A stretch of DNA of 37,280 bases from Treponema sp. (GTDB lineage: Bacteria > Spirochaetota > Spirochaetia > Treponematales > Treponemataceae), in NCBI RefSeq assembly GCF_017430385.1, contig NZ_JAFRNB010000128.1:71690-108969 (forward strand). Reading direction: 5' to 3'. This document shows positions 8,583 to 17,439 of this stretch, piece after piece. Both the position numbers and the translations under genes were made by a program. A model generated the notes under the pieces. The model worked only from the letters and a program-made list of their open reading frames with translations. It was not told the DNA's origin and did not search any database. How positions within the stretch are numbered: position 1 is the stretch's first letter; the number at the start of each line of letters is the position of its first letter.

Positions 8583-9078
8583 ATGTTTTTTCTGGATTCT
8601 TGTTTCAATGCTGCTCGTGTCCTGCGCGTCAACAAAATTTGAGGGAAAGGCTGTCCTGATGGGAAAAGTCTGCGATATGGACGGAAAACCTGTGCCTGAC
8701 TATCACCTGAATCTCGGAATCGGAATGAATGCCGTTACTGATTCTTCCGGAATCTTTGTGTTCCGGGATGTTTCCTCTGGCTTTCACAAGCTTTCTGGCG
8801 GTGGTGATGGCTGGAAAAATTTATGCGAGACCGTGGATTTTCATGACAGGAAGACGATTTTCTGCGTTCAGGTTGAGCGGATTGATTCACTTCTTGATGA
8901 GATTTTACCTCTTGTTGAAGAAAAAAAATATGCCGATGCCCGGAAACTTCTTGCCAATTCAAGGCAATACAATGAGAAAAATCCTTCATACAAGTGTCTG
9001 TGCGCGCTGATTGATTTCTGTGAGTCTCCGTCCGAAAAAACGAAGAAATCTTTTGATGAAATGCTTGAGAAGATTTAG
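8572..9078 (+). CDS. Lipoprotein with carboxypeptidase-regulatory-like beta-sandwich
   Basis: The 168-residue protein starts with a lipoprotein signal, MRTKCFFWILVSMLLVSC, with lipidated Cys at 18. Residues about 28-80 (GKVCDMDGKPVPDYHLNLG ... VTDSSGIFVFRDVSSG) match the pattern of CarboxypepD_reg-like or PEGA-like surface domains: a G-x-V strand, a DGKPVP turn, then TDSSGIFVF. The C-terminal 60 residues form charged helices resembling a single TPR-like hairpin (EEKKYADARKLLANSRQY). It overlaps the preceding gene by 11 bases. It could be an outer-membrane accessory such as a pilotin for the secretin, but that is inference from context. Confidence 0.8.
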   Translation: MRTKCFFWILVSMLLVSCASTKFEGKAVLMGKVCDMDGKPVPDYHLNLGIGMNAVTDSSGIFVFRDVSSGFHKLSGGGDGWKNLCETVDFHDRKTIFCVQVERIDSLLDEILPLVEEKKYADARKLLANSRQYNEKNPSYKCLCALIDFCESPSEKTKKSFDEMLEKI

Positions 9079-9087
9079 GGAGTGAAT

Positions 9088-9558
9088 ATGAAGAATAAAT
9101 TCAAAAAAACGGTTTTGCCGATTCTGGCCTTTGCGCTTTGCATGTTCTCTTTTAGCTCGTGCGAGACCACGGACTCATTCACATGCCCATACCTGATTTC
9201 CAATCCTCACATTGAGCTTGGAAAGGTTGAGGAAAAATACAATTTTGCGGGGCTTCATTTCGGTCTTTTCAATGACAGCTCGAAGACCGTGGAGCGATTT
9301 ACCGTCTCGTTTATGCTTTACGATGCAGACGGAAACAATCCTTTTGTCGGATCGAACTGCATAGTATCAAAATGCAACTGGAAGGTACAGCCGGGCGCGT
9401 GCACTGATTTTGTACTTGGCCTTGACCAGTATCTTTCGTGCGTGCCCGATGAGCCTTACATCATCGATTACATGTATCTTAGGGAAATCACATACACGGA
9501 CGGAAGCACTTGGAAAGACCCTTACGGCATGTATTGTGTCAGGGAGGCGTATGAATGA
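9088..9558 (+). CDS. Small lipoprotein, unknown function
   Basis: No family is recognised. ATG 9088 is preferred over an in-frame GTG at 9082 because AGGGAG (9077-9082) is properly spaced before the ATG. The protein (156 residues) has a lipoprotein signal ending in FSFSSC, then a beta-rich domain containing FGLFNDSSKTVERFTVSFM and YDADGNNPF. This resembles FxLYD-type immunoglobulin-like domains of lipoproteins. Several extra cysteines (CPY, NCIVSKCNW, ACTDF, SCVPD, YCV) could form disulfides in the periplasm. It lies nine bases after the previous lipoprotein and overlaps the next start. Confidence 0.75.
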   Translation: MKNKFKKTVLPILAFALCMFSFSSCETTDSFTCPYLISNPHIELGKVEEKYNFAGLHFGLFNDSSKTVERFTVSFMLYDADGNNPFVGSNCIVSKCNWKVQPGACTDFVLGLDQYLSCVPDEPYIIDYMYLREITYTDGSTWKDPYGMYCVREAYE

Positions 9559-11015
9559 AAAAATCAAGTTTGTTCCTGTGCTTCGTCATGATTCTGTGCC
9601 TGTTTTCATCATGCGACGGAAATTTCGGAGCGGAAGAAGGGCCTTCTGTGTTGAACCCGAAAGCCCCGGAAAACACTGACACGAAAGAAAATCTTTCTGA
9701 TAAAAATAGGGAGACTGAGCAGAAAGATTCTGATTCTGAGGCAGGAGATTCCAATTCAGATGATGAGATGGTAATTCCTTTGAATGAAACTGGCGTATCT
9801 GATGAGGAAATTGCTAAATGGACGCTCCTTGTCTACATGGCGGCGGATAATAATCTTGAGGGCGCGGCGATTGCTGATTTCAATGAGCTTGAGAATGCGG
9901 ATATAGCTTATGATGTGAATGTGCTAGTTCTTTTTGACCGTTCCGAAAACTATGATGCCACGAACGGAGACTGGTCTGACACAAGGCTCTACAGGATTTC
10001 AAAGGATGACAGGCTCAACCGTTCCCAGATTGTGAGCGAGCAGCTGGACTGCCCGGAGCTTGGACTTTCTGTCGGAGTGAGAACAGAGCTTGATATGGCA
10101 AACCCGTTCACCCTGTCTGGATTCTGTGAATTTTCGAAAAAAAATTTCCCTGCCGAAAATTATGCCCTAATTATCTGGGGGCATGGAACTGGCTGGAGAA
10201 ACGAGACCGAAAAATCCGTCGTGACCAGGGCTGTCGCAATTGATGATGCTTCCTCTTCCTACATGGCGATTTCCCAGCTGCGCTCCGCCGTGAGTGACGG
10301 AATGAAGGAAAAAATTTCCGTCATCGGATTTGACACATGTTTCGGCATGACTCTTGAATGTGCGTATGAACTTTCAGACTGTGCCGACTACATGCTGGGA
10401 ACGCCGGCTCTTGTTCCTGAAAGCGGCTGGAACTATGCGGAATTTATGAACAATTTCTCCGAAAGCGAAAAAACTCCCGCAGATTTTATTGATTCTGTGG
10501 CGGCGCAGTACGAAAAAAGTTTCTGCGATTACGGCTACGCTTCTTTTGTATGCGTCGATTTGCAAAAAGTTCCTGCGTTTGTCCGTACATTTTCTGATTA
10601 TACGAAAAAACTTGCATCATCCATCAATACAAAGGACTTGCACGATGAGATTTTCGGGATTTTTGAGAAGGGATGTGTTTCTTACTGCTCGACATCATAT
10701 CCGACTGATTTTTATGTCGATGTCAGGGATTTGCTTTTGAAACTTTCAGCTTATTGTCCTAGCGGTGAAGTCCTTCCAGTTCTTTCGGAAATGCTTGTAA
10801 AGGAATGGAGTGCTAGTGGGGAAGGTGCGGCTCCAGGGGTGTTTTTCGGTGTGTACAGAAGTCCCGGAGTTTTGCAAAGCTCCCATCCACAGAATTATCG
10901 GAAAGGCTCGCGTGACACGAACCTGGGTCGTTTTGTCCGTGACTGTGACGGCTATGTTCCGACCGAGGACAATTCTGGAAGCCTGCTCGACAAATTGTTT
11001 TACACAAATTTCTAA
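9555..11015 (+). CDS. Clostripain-family (C11) cysteine peptidase lipoprotein
   Basis: The 486-residue protein has a lipoprotein signal (MKKSSLFLCFVMILCLFSSC). A low-complexity acidic linker follows (about 20-80, with NPKAPENTDTKENL and SDSEAGDSNSDDE), then a C11 catalytic domain. Family landmarks are WTLLVYMAADNNLEGAAI, the catalytic-His region YALIIWGHGTGWR, and the catalytic-Cys region VIGFDTCFGMTLECAYEL followed by TPALVPESGWNY. C11 enzymes cut after Arg or Lys and are often self-processed. The protein is predicted to be membrane-anchored on the periplasmic side or at the surface. It sits immediately before the giant RHS gene and could process that cargo, an inference. Start ATG 9555 overlaps the upstream stop; GGGAGG lies just upstream. 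Confidence 0.9.
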   Translation: MKKSSLFLCFVMILCLFSSCDGNFGAEEGPSVLNPKAPENTDTKENLSDKNRETEQKDSDSEAGDSNSDDEMVIPLNETGVSDEEIAKWTLLVYMAADNNLEGAAIADFNELENADIAYDVNVLVLFDRSENYDATNGDWSDTRLYRISKDDRLNRSQIVSEQLDCPELGLSVGVRTELDMANPFTLSGFCEFSKKNFPAENYALIIWGHGTGWRNETEKSVVTRAVAIDDASSSYMAISQLRSAVSDGMKEKISVIGFDTCFGMTLECAYELSDCADYMLGTPALVPESGWNYAEFMNNFSESEKTPADFIDSVAAQYEKSFCDYGYASFVCVDLQKVPAFVRTFSDYTKKLASSINTKDLHDEIFGIFEKGCVSYCSTSYPTDFYVDVRDLLLKLSAYCPSGEVLPVLSEMLVKEWSASGEGAAPGVFFGVYRSPGVLQSSHPQNYRKGSRDTNLGRFVRDCDGYVPTEDNSGSLLDKLFYTNF

Positions 11016-11030
11016 AAAAGGAGATTGATT

Positions 11031-14000
11031 ATGAAAAAACTGTTTTCCGTTATTGCGCTCGTCCTGTCCTTCATGATTTTCGTTCCAGCCCATGTTCGGG
11101 CGGACTCGGACGATGATTCTTCCGACTGGTCGGACTGGTCAGACGACTCAGAAGATGATGATGATTCTGACGATGATTCAGATGATGATGATTCTGATGA
11201 CGACGATGATGACTGGGCTGATGATTATCCTGACTGGGTGGGATGGTTTGACAATGTAGATGATGAAGATGAAGAAGATGATGATGGCCCGATCAGCGAG
11301 GAAGAGGCTGCGGCACTGCTTGAGGCGGCTTCTGCCTATAATGATTTCCTTGATGTCCCTAACGGTGACGGAGGTTTTGACCACATTACGATTGATGATG
11401 TTTATGATGAAGAAGGAAATTTCATCTACGAGTATACAGGCCCGGGCGACAAAGAGGAGAACGAGGCAATCATTGCGGCAAGTTTTCCTTCTCCCAAAGG
11501 CTCTGCCACTGACGCTCCCGGAACTGAGCTTCTTTCAAGGCTGATAGAGGCAAACAAAGCTCTTGAGGAAGCCAGGGGGCGGGGCGAGAATCTTAGCACG
11601 ATATGGGATTTGGAGGATAAAGTTCGCAGCTACGAGAAAATTCTTGATGATTACTGCGAGAGAATGGGTTTTAAGAGCGAACTTAACGAGAGCAAGACCG
11701 CCGGAGTCATAACGAATAAGGAAGGAAAGACAATAAGCTTTGCCGGGGATCCGGTTCTCATAGCAACTGGTGAGTATACAATAGAAGATACTGATTTATC
11801 CGTTACAGGAAGAAAGGCATCTTTTTCCGTTGAAAGACATTACTCATCTTGGGATGCCTCAAAAAATAATTACGGAAGCGGATTTTTCGGCCGAGGCTGG
11901 AGCTCAAACCTTGAGACAAGAATCATCCGCGGACACTCAGACTTGTATTCAAATGAAATTGCCGCTTGGGAAGAATATCTTTCCGCGCTCGCAGACTATG
12001 AGAAGGAAATAAGTTCTTATGCTGACGAGGACTCTGATTGCCGGCCTGTTCTCGATGATATGCTCAGCCTGCTTTCTGAAAAAGAAGCTGAATTCTCAGT
12101 GCTGAGAGAGCTTTCCTGTGTCAATGAAAAGCAGAAGGAGCTGAACCGTTATGTTGAGTACGCTTATCCGGGCGAGCTTGCTTCATGTATCGACCATGAT
12201 ACTGTGATTTATGTGCAGGACAACGGAAGCGTGATTGTTTTCAGAAAAAATGAGTTCGGCTCATTTGAGCCTGCTTCTCCGTTCAAAAAATGCAGGGTTG
12301 AGCTTTCCGTGCTTGATGACGGTTACAGCGTTTATTATCCTGTGACTGGAGAAAGACGCTATTATTCGGAGATAGGGCTTCCAACATCGTTCACTTTCAG
12401 AAATGGCGGCTCTGTCCAATTCTTTTATGACTCTGAAATGAGGATTTCATCTGTCCTCGTTGACGGAAAAAAGATTAGTTTTGCATGGAATGGTCGTAAC
12501 CTTGAGGCAGTCAGGGACGAATCATCTGCGCTGGGTTTTTCATATTCTTACGCAGAAGGAAAACTTTCCGCTGTCACGGATTCTGACGGAGACACAAGGG
12601 GCTTTGAGTATAATCAGGATGGGCTTTTGTCAAAGCAGATAAAGGCAGATTCTTCATATCTTACATTCGCCTATGAACTTTTTGGCGATGAATTTCTTGT
12701 TGTAAGGACAACAGATGAGGAAGGAAAAAGCGAGTATTTTTCTTACGATGTCGCGGGAAGAAAAACTACTTACACTGACCATGACGGCATTGTGTCCGTG
12801 TTTGACTATGATTCTTTCGGGCGCGTTGTGTCTGCCAGATTTCAGGACGGGGAAAATGTTTCATATCAATATGATGAGAATGGATTTCTGAAAGCAAAGT
12901 CCTCATCTGCTGAATCAGTGTCCTTCGCTTATGATTCTTCTGGCAACATGACCGAGAAGATTTACCAGGACGGAACTTCTGACAGATGGGAATATTCAGA
13001 CGGAAAAATCTTGTCTTTCACGGACAGAGATGGAAATTCGATTCGCTATGTTTATGATTCTGCCATGCGTATTACAGAAGTGTTCTGCGGAACTGAGGAA
13101 TTGCTTCATTTGGAGTATGATTCTGACTCGAATATTTCGTCTGTAACGGACTGCCATGGAAAAAGGACTTGGTATGAGTATGATGATTCAAACAATGTGA
13201 CTTCAAAAACAATCATCGACGGAGAAAGCGGAAAAATTTCCGGCTCCGAAAGCTGGAAATATGATTCTGCCGGAAGACTCGTATCACACAAGGACATGCT
13301 CGGCAGGGAAAGCACCGTTTCTTACGAAGAGCACAAGATGCGCCTGAACATGAGCGGTGGCCTTGAAATCACGGAAGAATACTCTCCTCGAAAGCTGCTC
13401 CTTAAGCGGACTGAAAAAGACTTGCTTACCGGGGAATGTCGCGTTCATTCTTATGAGTACGACAAGGCGCGGCGATGTGTTGCGGAATATGTCTCTGGCA
13501 TTGATTTTGAAGGAAATTCTTGTGATAAAATCTGCGTGCAGTCTGTTGAGTACAGTGATTCAGGCCGGGCAGAAAAAAACTTCCTTTTCGGCTCGCAATT
13601 TGAGCCTGACACAGAAAAAAGCCCTGCAATGAATACAATCCGCGAATATTCTTCAAAACAAACTGCTCAGCCTGACAAAAATGCTTTGCGCGCGTATGAT
13701 TTGTCCGGGCGGCTCATTTCGGAGGTTCTGAAAAATGCGACCGGAGAGACGATAAAAGAAGACAGCTGGATTTATGAGGACAGAAAAATCACACATATCT
13801 CCGCAAAGAAGTATAAGGAAGAATTTCTTCTAAACGCATTCTCTGAGGTGGTCGCATATATTGATGGGCTTGGAAACCAGACCTGTTATGAGCGAGATAT
13901 TCTCGGACGAATCAAATGCGTAAAAAATCCTTACGGCGAGAAAGTTTTTTATCTTTATGATGAAAACAGCCGGCTTGAAAAAGTTTTATTCCCGGACGGA

Positions 14001-16805
14001 ACATTTTTCAGATATGAATATGACTCTGCCTCAAATTGCGTGAGCCTTTCGGACGGAGCAGGGCTAGTGTGGAAAAAATCTTACAATAAAGCCGGAAATA
14101 TGACGAGCTTTTCGGAACGACCTTTCTGGACTTTGTTTGAATATGAGTATGATGATTCCCAAAACATTATGGCCATGAGGCAGAACGGACAACTTATCGC
14201 CCGCTATGATTATTCTGCGGATGGAAAAACAATAGTCCGGACTGATTCAGAAGGAAACGGATTCTCATATTCGTGCGACGGATTTGGCCGAGTTGTTTCG
14301 TTCAGAAATTCCATCGGTGACAAATGCGAGCTTGGTTATGATTCGGAAGGAAAGCTTGTTTCCCAGCGGGATTTCAACGGATTCTTAAAGACCTTCTCAT
14401 ACAATGGGGCTTCCTATTCCGTGAAAGGCTCAGGCGAAAAACCGTTCAGCTATGTCTATGATGCTGCTGGAAATCTTACGGAAGCTTCGTGCGGCGCGGA
14501 AAAATTATTCTTCTGTTATGATGCTTCTGGCGCGCTTATCCGTCAGGACGAAGGAAACAAGGACAGCGAGATTCTATATTCTTATGATGATGCCAGAAAT
14601 CTTGTCGGAATCAAGTCAAAGAACCGTGCGATTACATACACTTACGGAAAAAACGGCGAGATAGTTGAGATGACCGATTCTTTTTCTTCATCTGGCTCGG
14701 CTGTGAATGTCCGTGTTCGCTTCGTGTATGACAGGTGCGGCCGTGAGACTCTTCGTGTTTATGATTCTGGTGAGAGCGTCAGGACTTTTTATGACAAGTT
14801 CGGCCGAAAAATCCTTACGGCTGGCTACTCTTCCGATTTGTCGCCTGTGTTCGTCGAGGGAACCGTCTTTTCAAAAAAAGGCGAAGTCTGCTGTTCACTT
14901 GATTCCAGATTCCTTGTCACTTCGTATCAGTATGATGATTTCGGAAGAATAAAGAAAGTCTCTTATCCTTACAGTGATTCCCTTGAGCGCAAAATGCGCC
15001 GTGAGGTTGGGGACGCTGGGCTTTACTGCCTTGATTCGTCTAGGGCTTATGAGCGGGCTTCTTTTGATGATGAAGCCTACGATTCCCTTCAAAAACTTTG
15101 CTCGATGATTTCTTTCGGCGCATTGCAGGTGAGCGGCGGAGACTGCGTGATTTCCGAGTCCTATGAATATGACGCAAGGGGAAACATGATCAAAAAAACA
15201 AATCCTTATGGCGTTATTTCATATAATTATGATTCTGAAAACAGGCTCGTCTCGTGGGGAAATTCAGGCAGAATCTCTTATGATGCCAACGGAAACATGA
15301 TTTCCAGAAAAAGCACTTATACGGAAATGAAATGCGATGTTAGTCCTGAAAACAGAATCGAGAGACTTTTTGTGCGCGACCTTCTGGACGGAAGCGAATT
15401 TGTCCGCGAATATGAGTATGATGCCCTGGGAAGAAGATGCGCATCGTGGAAATCTGAGTCCGGGATGAGAAGAAATTCCTATCTTGGGGGCGGAATGTTC
15501 ATTTTCAGCTCTCGGAATGATTTTTCAAGAAGGGTGACTGAGCCTTCATCTGATTATGCCAGAAGCCGTGACGGAAAAGCCCAGAAAAAATCTTCCGAAA
15601 GATATGTTTTTATTGATGACAATGATGCTGCCAGCGAATACAAGCGTACAAATTCCACGAAATTCACGCCTGATTCTTATCCGCTTTACGATCCTCGTGG
15701 AAATGTATTGTCATGCTTTTCAGAAGGAGTGTCTTACGGGGCAGAAAAATCCGTGCTTATGACTGATTCGGCCGGAAGCTTATGCTCGGAGATTGGATTT
15801 GGCGGCCTCTCAAAAAACTTTGACTATGATTTGCATGGGGAGCCTTTGTCGGATTCGCCTGAGTTTGGCTTTGCTGGAAAAAACTTTGACTCGGCAAGCC
15901 GTTTGTATGATTTCGGTTTCAGGGATTATGAGCCTTCCTTCGCACGCTTTTGCTCGGTAGACCCCATTCGCGATGGCATAAACTGGTATGCTTATTGTGA
16001 TGGAAATCCTGTGTCTTTCTTTGACGAGAACGGACTTTATGCCGTCACGATGAAGGAGCAGTATATGCAGGATATGGGAAATGTTCCGCTCGGTGCCACA
16101 AGTGTCAATATCATCACTGGTGTAAACAGCAACGGAGTGTCATATCAGATAGATAAGACTGTATATGCTTCTAAAGAAGGATGCCTCGTTACGGCTGCCG
16201 CGGAGATTATTTCTGCCCTTAGCGGAGTTCCTGTGACCAACGATTTTATAAACAATTGCAAGTCGAATTTCAACGGTGAGTACATCAGCTGGCAGGGCTT
16301 GAATAAAAATTTCGGTCTTGAAAAGCATAATGTCTATACCAGCGGCGAAAAACTGTCGGAACTTAGCAAGGCGGAAAAAATGTATGACCTGCTCTACAGC
16401 GACTTCATTGGCCCGCAGCAAAAGGTTGATATGAAGTCAAACGGATTCCGGCCATACAGCGTTGAGAGGGTAGACAGCCTTATGACAAGCCGGAATCTCA
16501 GCGAAATAAGGTGCGCAGAAACAATCCGGTCAATGCAGTACATGGACAAGCCTTGTGCCGTAATCGCTCAGGTAGCTTACTCTTCCCATAATGGGGAATA
16601 TTCCCTGCATTTTGTCGGCCTGACGAATGATGTCCGGACTATTGACGGAAAGCTTGCCGTCGCGATTACCCCCACATCCAAATTCGATACGGCAGGTTCG
16701 CTTGGGAACAATCGAAAAGGAGTGGGCTGGACTGTTCTTGACGGAAAAGTTTATGTTCCGCTTGATAAAATAAACCGCATGGACACTGTTGCGAAAAACC
16801 ATTAG
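11031..16805 (+). CDS. Exported RHS/YD-repeat protein with Asp-rich N-terminus and C-terminal effector-like domain
   Basis: ATG 11031 is chosen over the in-frame TTG at 11025 because AGGAG (11019-11023) is spaced seven bases away. The 1924-residue protein has a Sec signal ending VPAHVRA/DS. A very Asp/Ser-rich tract follows (about 25-90), then a DUF6531-like segment (DPVLIATGEYTIEDTDL, about 240-275) interrupted by a helical charged insert (about 305-380). Dozens of YD repeats (Y-E/S-Y-D, G-R/N) span about 450-1610. The conserved RHS core end is at about 1613-1670 (FGFRDYEPSFARFCSVDPIR ... YAYCDGNPVSFFDENG). The last 254 residues form a distinct domain with EGCLVTAAAEII (Cys1718) and LHFVGLTND (His1860). 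This suggests a papain/C39-like cysteine peptidase, not proven. RHS proteins form a shell enclosing a variable C-terminal toxin. Confidence 0.93.
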   Translation: MKKLFSVIALVLSFMIFVPAHVRADSDDDSSDWSDWSDDSEDDDDSDDDSDDDDSDDDDDDWADDYPDWVGWFDNVDDEDEEDDDGPISEEEAAALLEAASAYNDFLDVPNGDGGFDHITIDDVYDEEGNFIYEYTGPGDKEENEAIIAASFPSPKGSATDAPGTELLSRLIEANKALEEARGRGENLSTIWDLEDKVRSYEKILDDYCERMGFKSELNESKTAGVITNKEGKTISFAGDPVLIATGEYTIEDTDLSVTGRKASFSVERHYSSWDASKNNYGSGFFGRGWSSNLETRIIRGHSDLYSNEIAAWEEYLSALADYEKEISSYADEDSDCRPVLDDMLSLLSEKEAEFSVLRELSCVNEKQKELNRYVEYAYPGELASCIDHDTVIYVQDNGSVIVFRKNEFGSFEPASPFKKCRVELSVLDDGYSVYYPVTGERRYYSEIGLPTSFTFRNGGSVQFFYDSEMRISSVLVDGKKISFAWNGRNLEAVRDESSALGFSYSYAEGKLSAVTDSDGDTRGFEYNQDGLLSKQIKADSSYLTFAYELFGDEFLVVRTTDEEGKSEYFSYDVAGRKTTYTDHDGIVSVFDYDSFGRVVSARFQDGENVSYQYDENGFLKAKSSSAESVSFAYDSSGNMTEKIYQDGTSDRWEYSDGKILSFTDRDGNSIRYVYDSAMRITEVFCGTEELLHLEYDSDSNISSVTDCHGKRTWYEYDDSNNVTSKTIIDGESGKISGSESWKYDSAGRLVSHKDMLGRESTVSYEEHKMRLNMSGGLEITEEYSPRKLLLKRTEKDLLTGECRVHSYEYDKARRCVAEYVSGIDFEGNSCDKICVQSVEYSDSGRAEKNFLFGSQFEPDTEKSPAMNTIREYSSKQTAQPDKNALRAYDLSGRLISEVLKNATGETIKEDSWIYEDRKITHISAKKYKEEFLLNAFSEVVAYIDGLGNQTCYERDILGRIKCVKNPYGEKVFYLYDENSRLEKVLFPDGTFFRYEYDSASNCVSLSDGAGLVWKKSYNKAGNMTSFSERPFWTLFEYEYDDSQNIMAMRQNGQLIARYDYSADGKTIVRTDSEGNGFSYSCDGFGRVVSFRNSIGDKCELGYDSEGKLVSQRDFNGFLKTFSYNGASYSVKGSGEKPFSYVYDAAGNLTEASCGAEKLFFCYDASGALIRQDEGNKDSEILYSYDDARNLVGIKSKNRAITYTYGKNGEIVEMTDSFSSSGSAVNVRVRFVYDRCGRETLRVYDSGESVRTFYDKFGRKILTAGYSSDLSPVFVEGTVFSKKGEVCCSLDSRFLVTSYQYDDFGRIKKVSYPYSDSLERKMRREVGDAGLYCLDSSRAYERASFDDEAYDSLQKLCSMISFGALQVSGGDCVISESYEYDARGNMIKKTNPYGVISYNYDSENRLVSWGNSGRISYDANGNMISRKSTYTEMKCDVSPENRIERLFVRDLLDGSEFVREYEYDALGRRCASWKSESGMRRNSYLGGGMFIFSSRNDFSRRVTEPSSDYARSRDGKAQKKSSERYVFIDDNDAASEYKRTNSTKFTPDSYPLYDPRGNVLSCFSEGVSYGAEKSVLMTDSAGSLCSEIGFGGLSKNFDYDLHGEPLSDSPEFGFAGKNFDSASRLYDFGFRDYEPSFARFCSVDPIRDGINWYAYCDGNPVSFFDENGLYAVTMKEQYMQDMGNVPLGATSVNIITGVNSNGVSYQIDKTVYASKEGCLVTAAAEIISALSGVPVTNDFINNCKSNFNGEYISWQGLNKNFGLEKHNVYTSGEKLSELSKAEKMYDLLYSDFIGPQQKVDMKSNGFRPYSVERVDSLMTSRNLSEIRCAETIRSMQYMDKPCAVIAQVAYSSHNGEYSLHFVGLTNDVRTIDGKLAVAITPTSKFDTAGSLGNNRKGVGWTVLDGKVYVPLDKINRMDTVAKNH

Positions 16806-16834
16806 GTAAAATTAATAAAAATGAGAGGTGTATG

Positions 16835-17428
16835 ATGAAAAAGATTTTTCTTGCTGTCCTGTTTTCTTTATTTTCATGTTCTTTATTCGCCCAGTTCATG
16901 GAATTCCATTTTCTTCCTGTGTGGAACGGTGAAGAGAATATGAAAATTGCTTATAATATTCCTCCTTTTTTTGAGGAATTTACGCTTCCCGAAGAAAATA
17001 TGCCGGAAGTCAGCCCTGACCGCTCTTTCAAAGTTAAATTTAACGGTGCGGAGGGTGAAGTTCACTTCATTTTGTTTTCTGATACAGGCGTCGATGAAAA
17101 GAATCCAATGAAGGAGCTTGATTTTTGGAATTCGCTCATAATGCAGAACATTGCGGGGGCGGGAAGATTCTCGAAAATGCAGTACAAGGAGCAAGTTGCA
17201 AAAGATTTTAAGGCTGATTTATTCGGATTAAGCTGGATTATGCCTGTCTCTTCAAATTTTGCGAGGAATTATAAGTATGCTTATGTAGATTCTTCTTATA
17301 AAAAAGGGCGGGGAATTTGCATGAGGGTTTTCCTGATGAATGACACAAAATTTGCCGGCACGGACTTAAATGGAAATGCCGATGCGGATGCTGAGTTTTT
17401 CGAATATTATAAGACATTTAGTTTTTGA
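16835..17428 (+). CDS. Small exported protein, candidate immunity or accessory factor for the RHS protein
   Basis: No family is recognised. Two adjacent ATGs (16832, 16835) follow AGAGGTG; the second is better spaced. The 197-residue product has a Sec signal (MKKIFLAVLFSLFSCSLFAQ). Cleavage after FAQ or FA is likelier than lipidation, because the only Cys (FSCS) lies inside the hydrophobic core. The mature part is a compact alpha/beta sequence rich in aromatic residues, ending FEYYKTFSF. It lies 29 bases after the RHS stop, in the usual place for a polymorphic-toxin immunity gene. Its export fits a toxin acting in the periplasm. The immunity role is inference from position only. Confidence 0.75.
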   Translation: MKKIFLAVLFSLFSCSLFAQFMEFHFLPVWNGEENMKIAYNIPPFFEEFTLPEENMPEVSPDRSFKVKFNGAEGEVHFILFSDTGVDEKNPMKELDFWNSLIMQNIAGAGRFSKMQYKEQVAKDFKADLFGLSWIMPVSSNFARNYKYAYVDSSYKKGRGICMRVFLMNDTKFAGTDLNGNADADAEFFEYYKTFSF

Positions 17429-17439
17429 GTAGATTTATT

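Noticed and set aside
11100-11290. GAT-rich stretch looking like a microsatellite
   Set aside because: It is an irregular Asp/Ser-coding tract in frame within the RHS gene rather than a uniform simple repeat.
12400-15900. Repetitive motifs suggesting a repeat array
   Set aside because: These are degenerate YD peptide repeats of an RHS protein; no CRISPR-like direct repeats with unique spacers occur.
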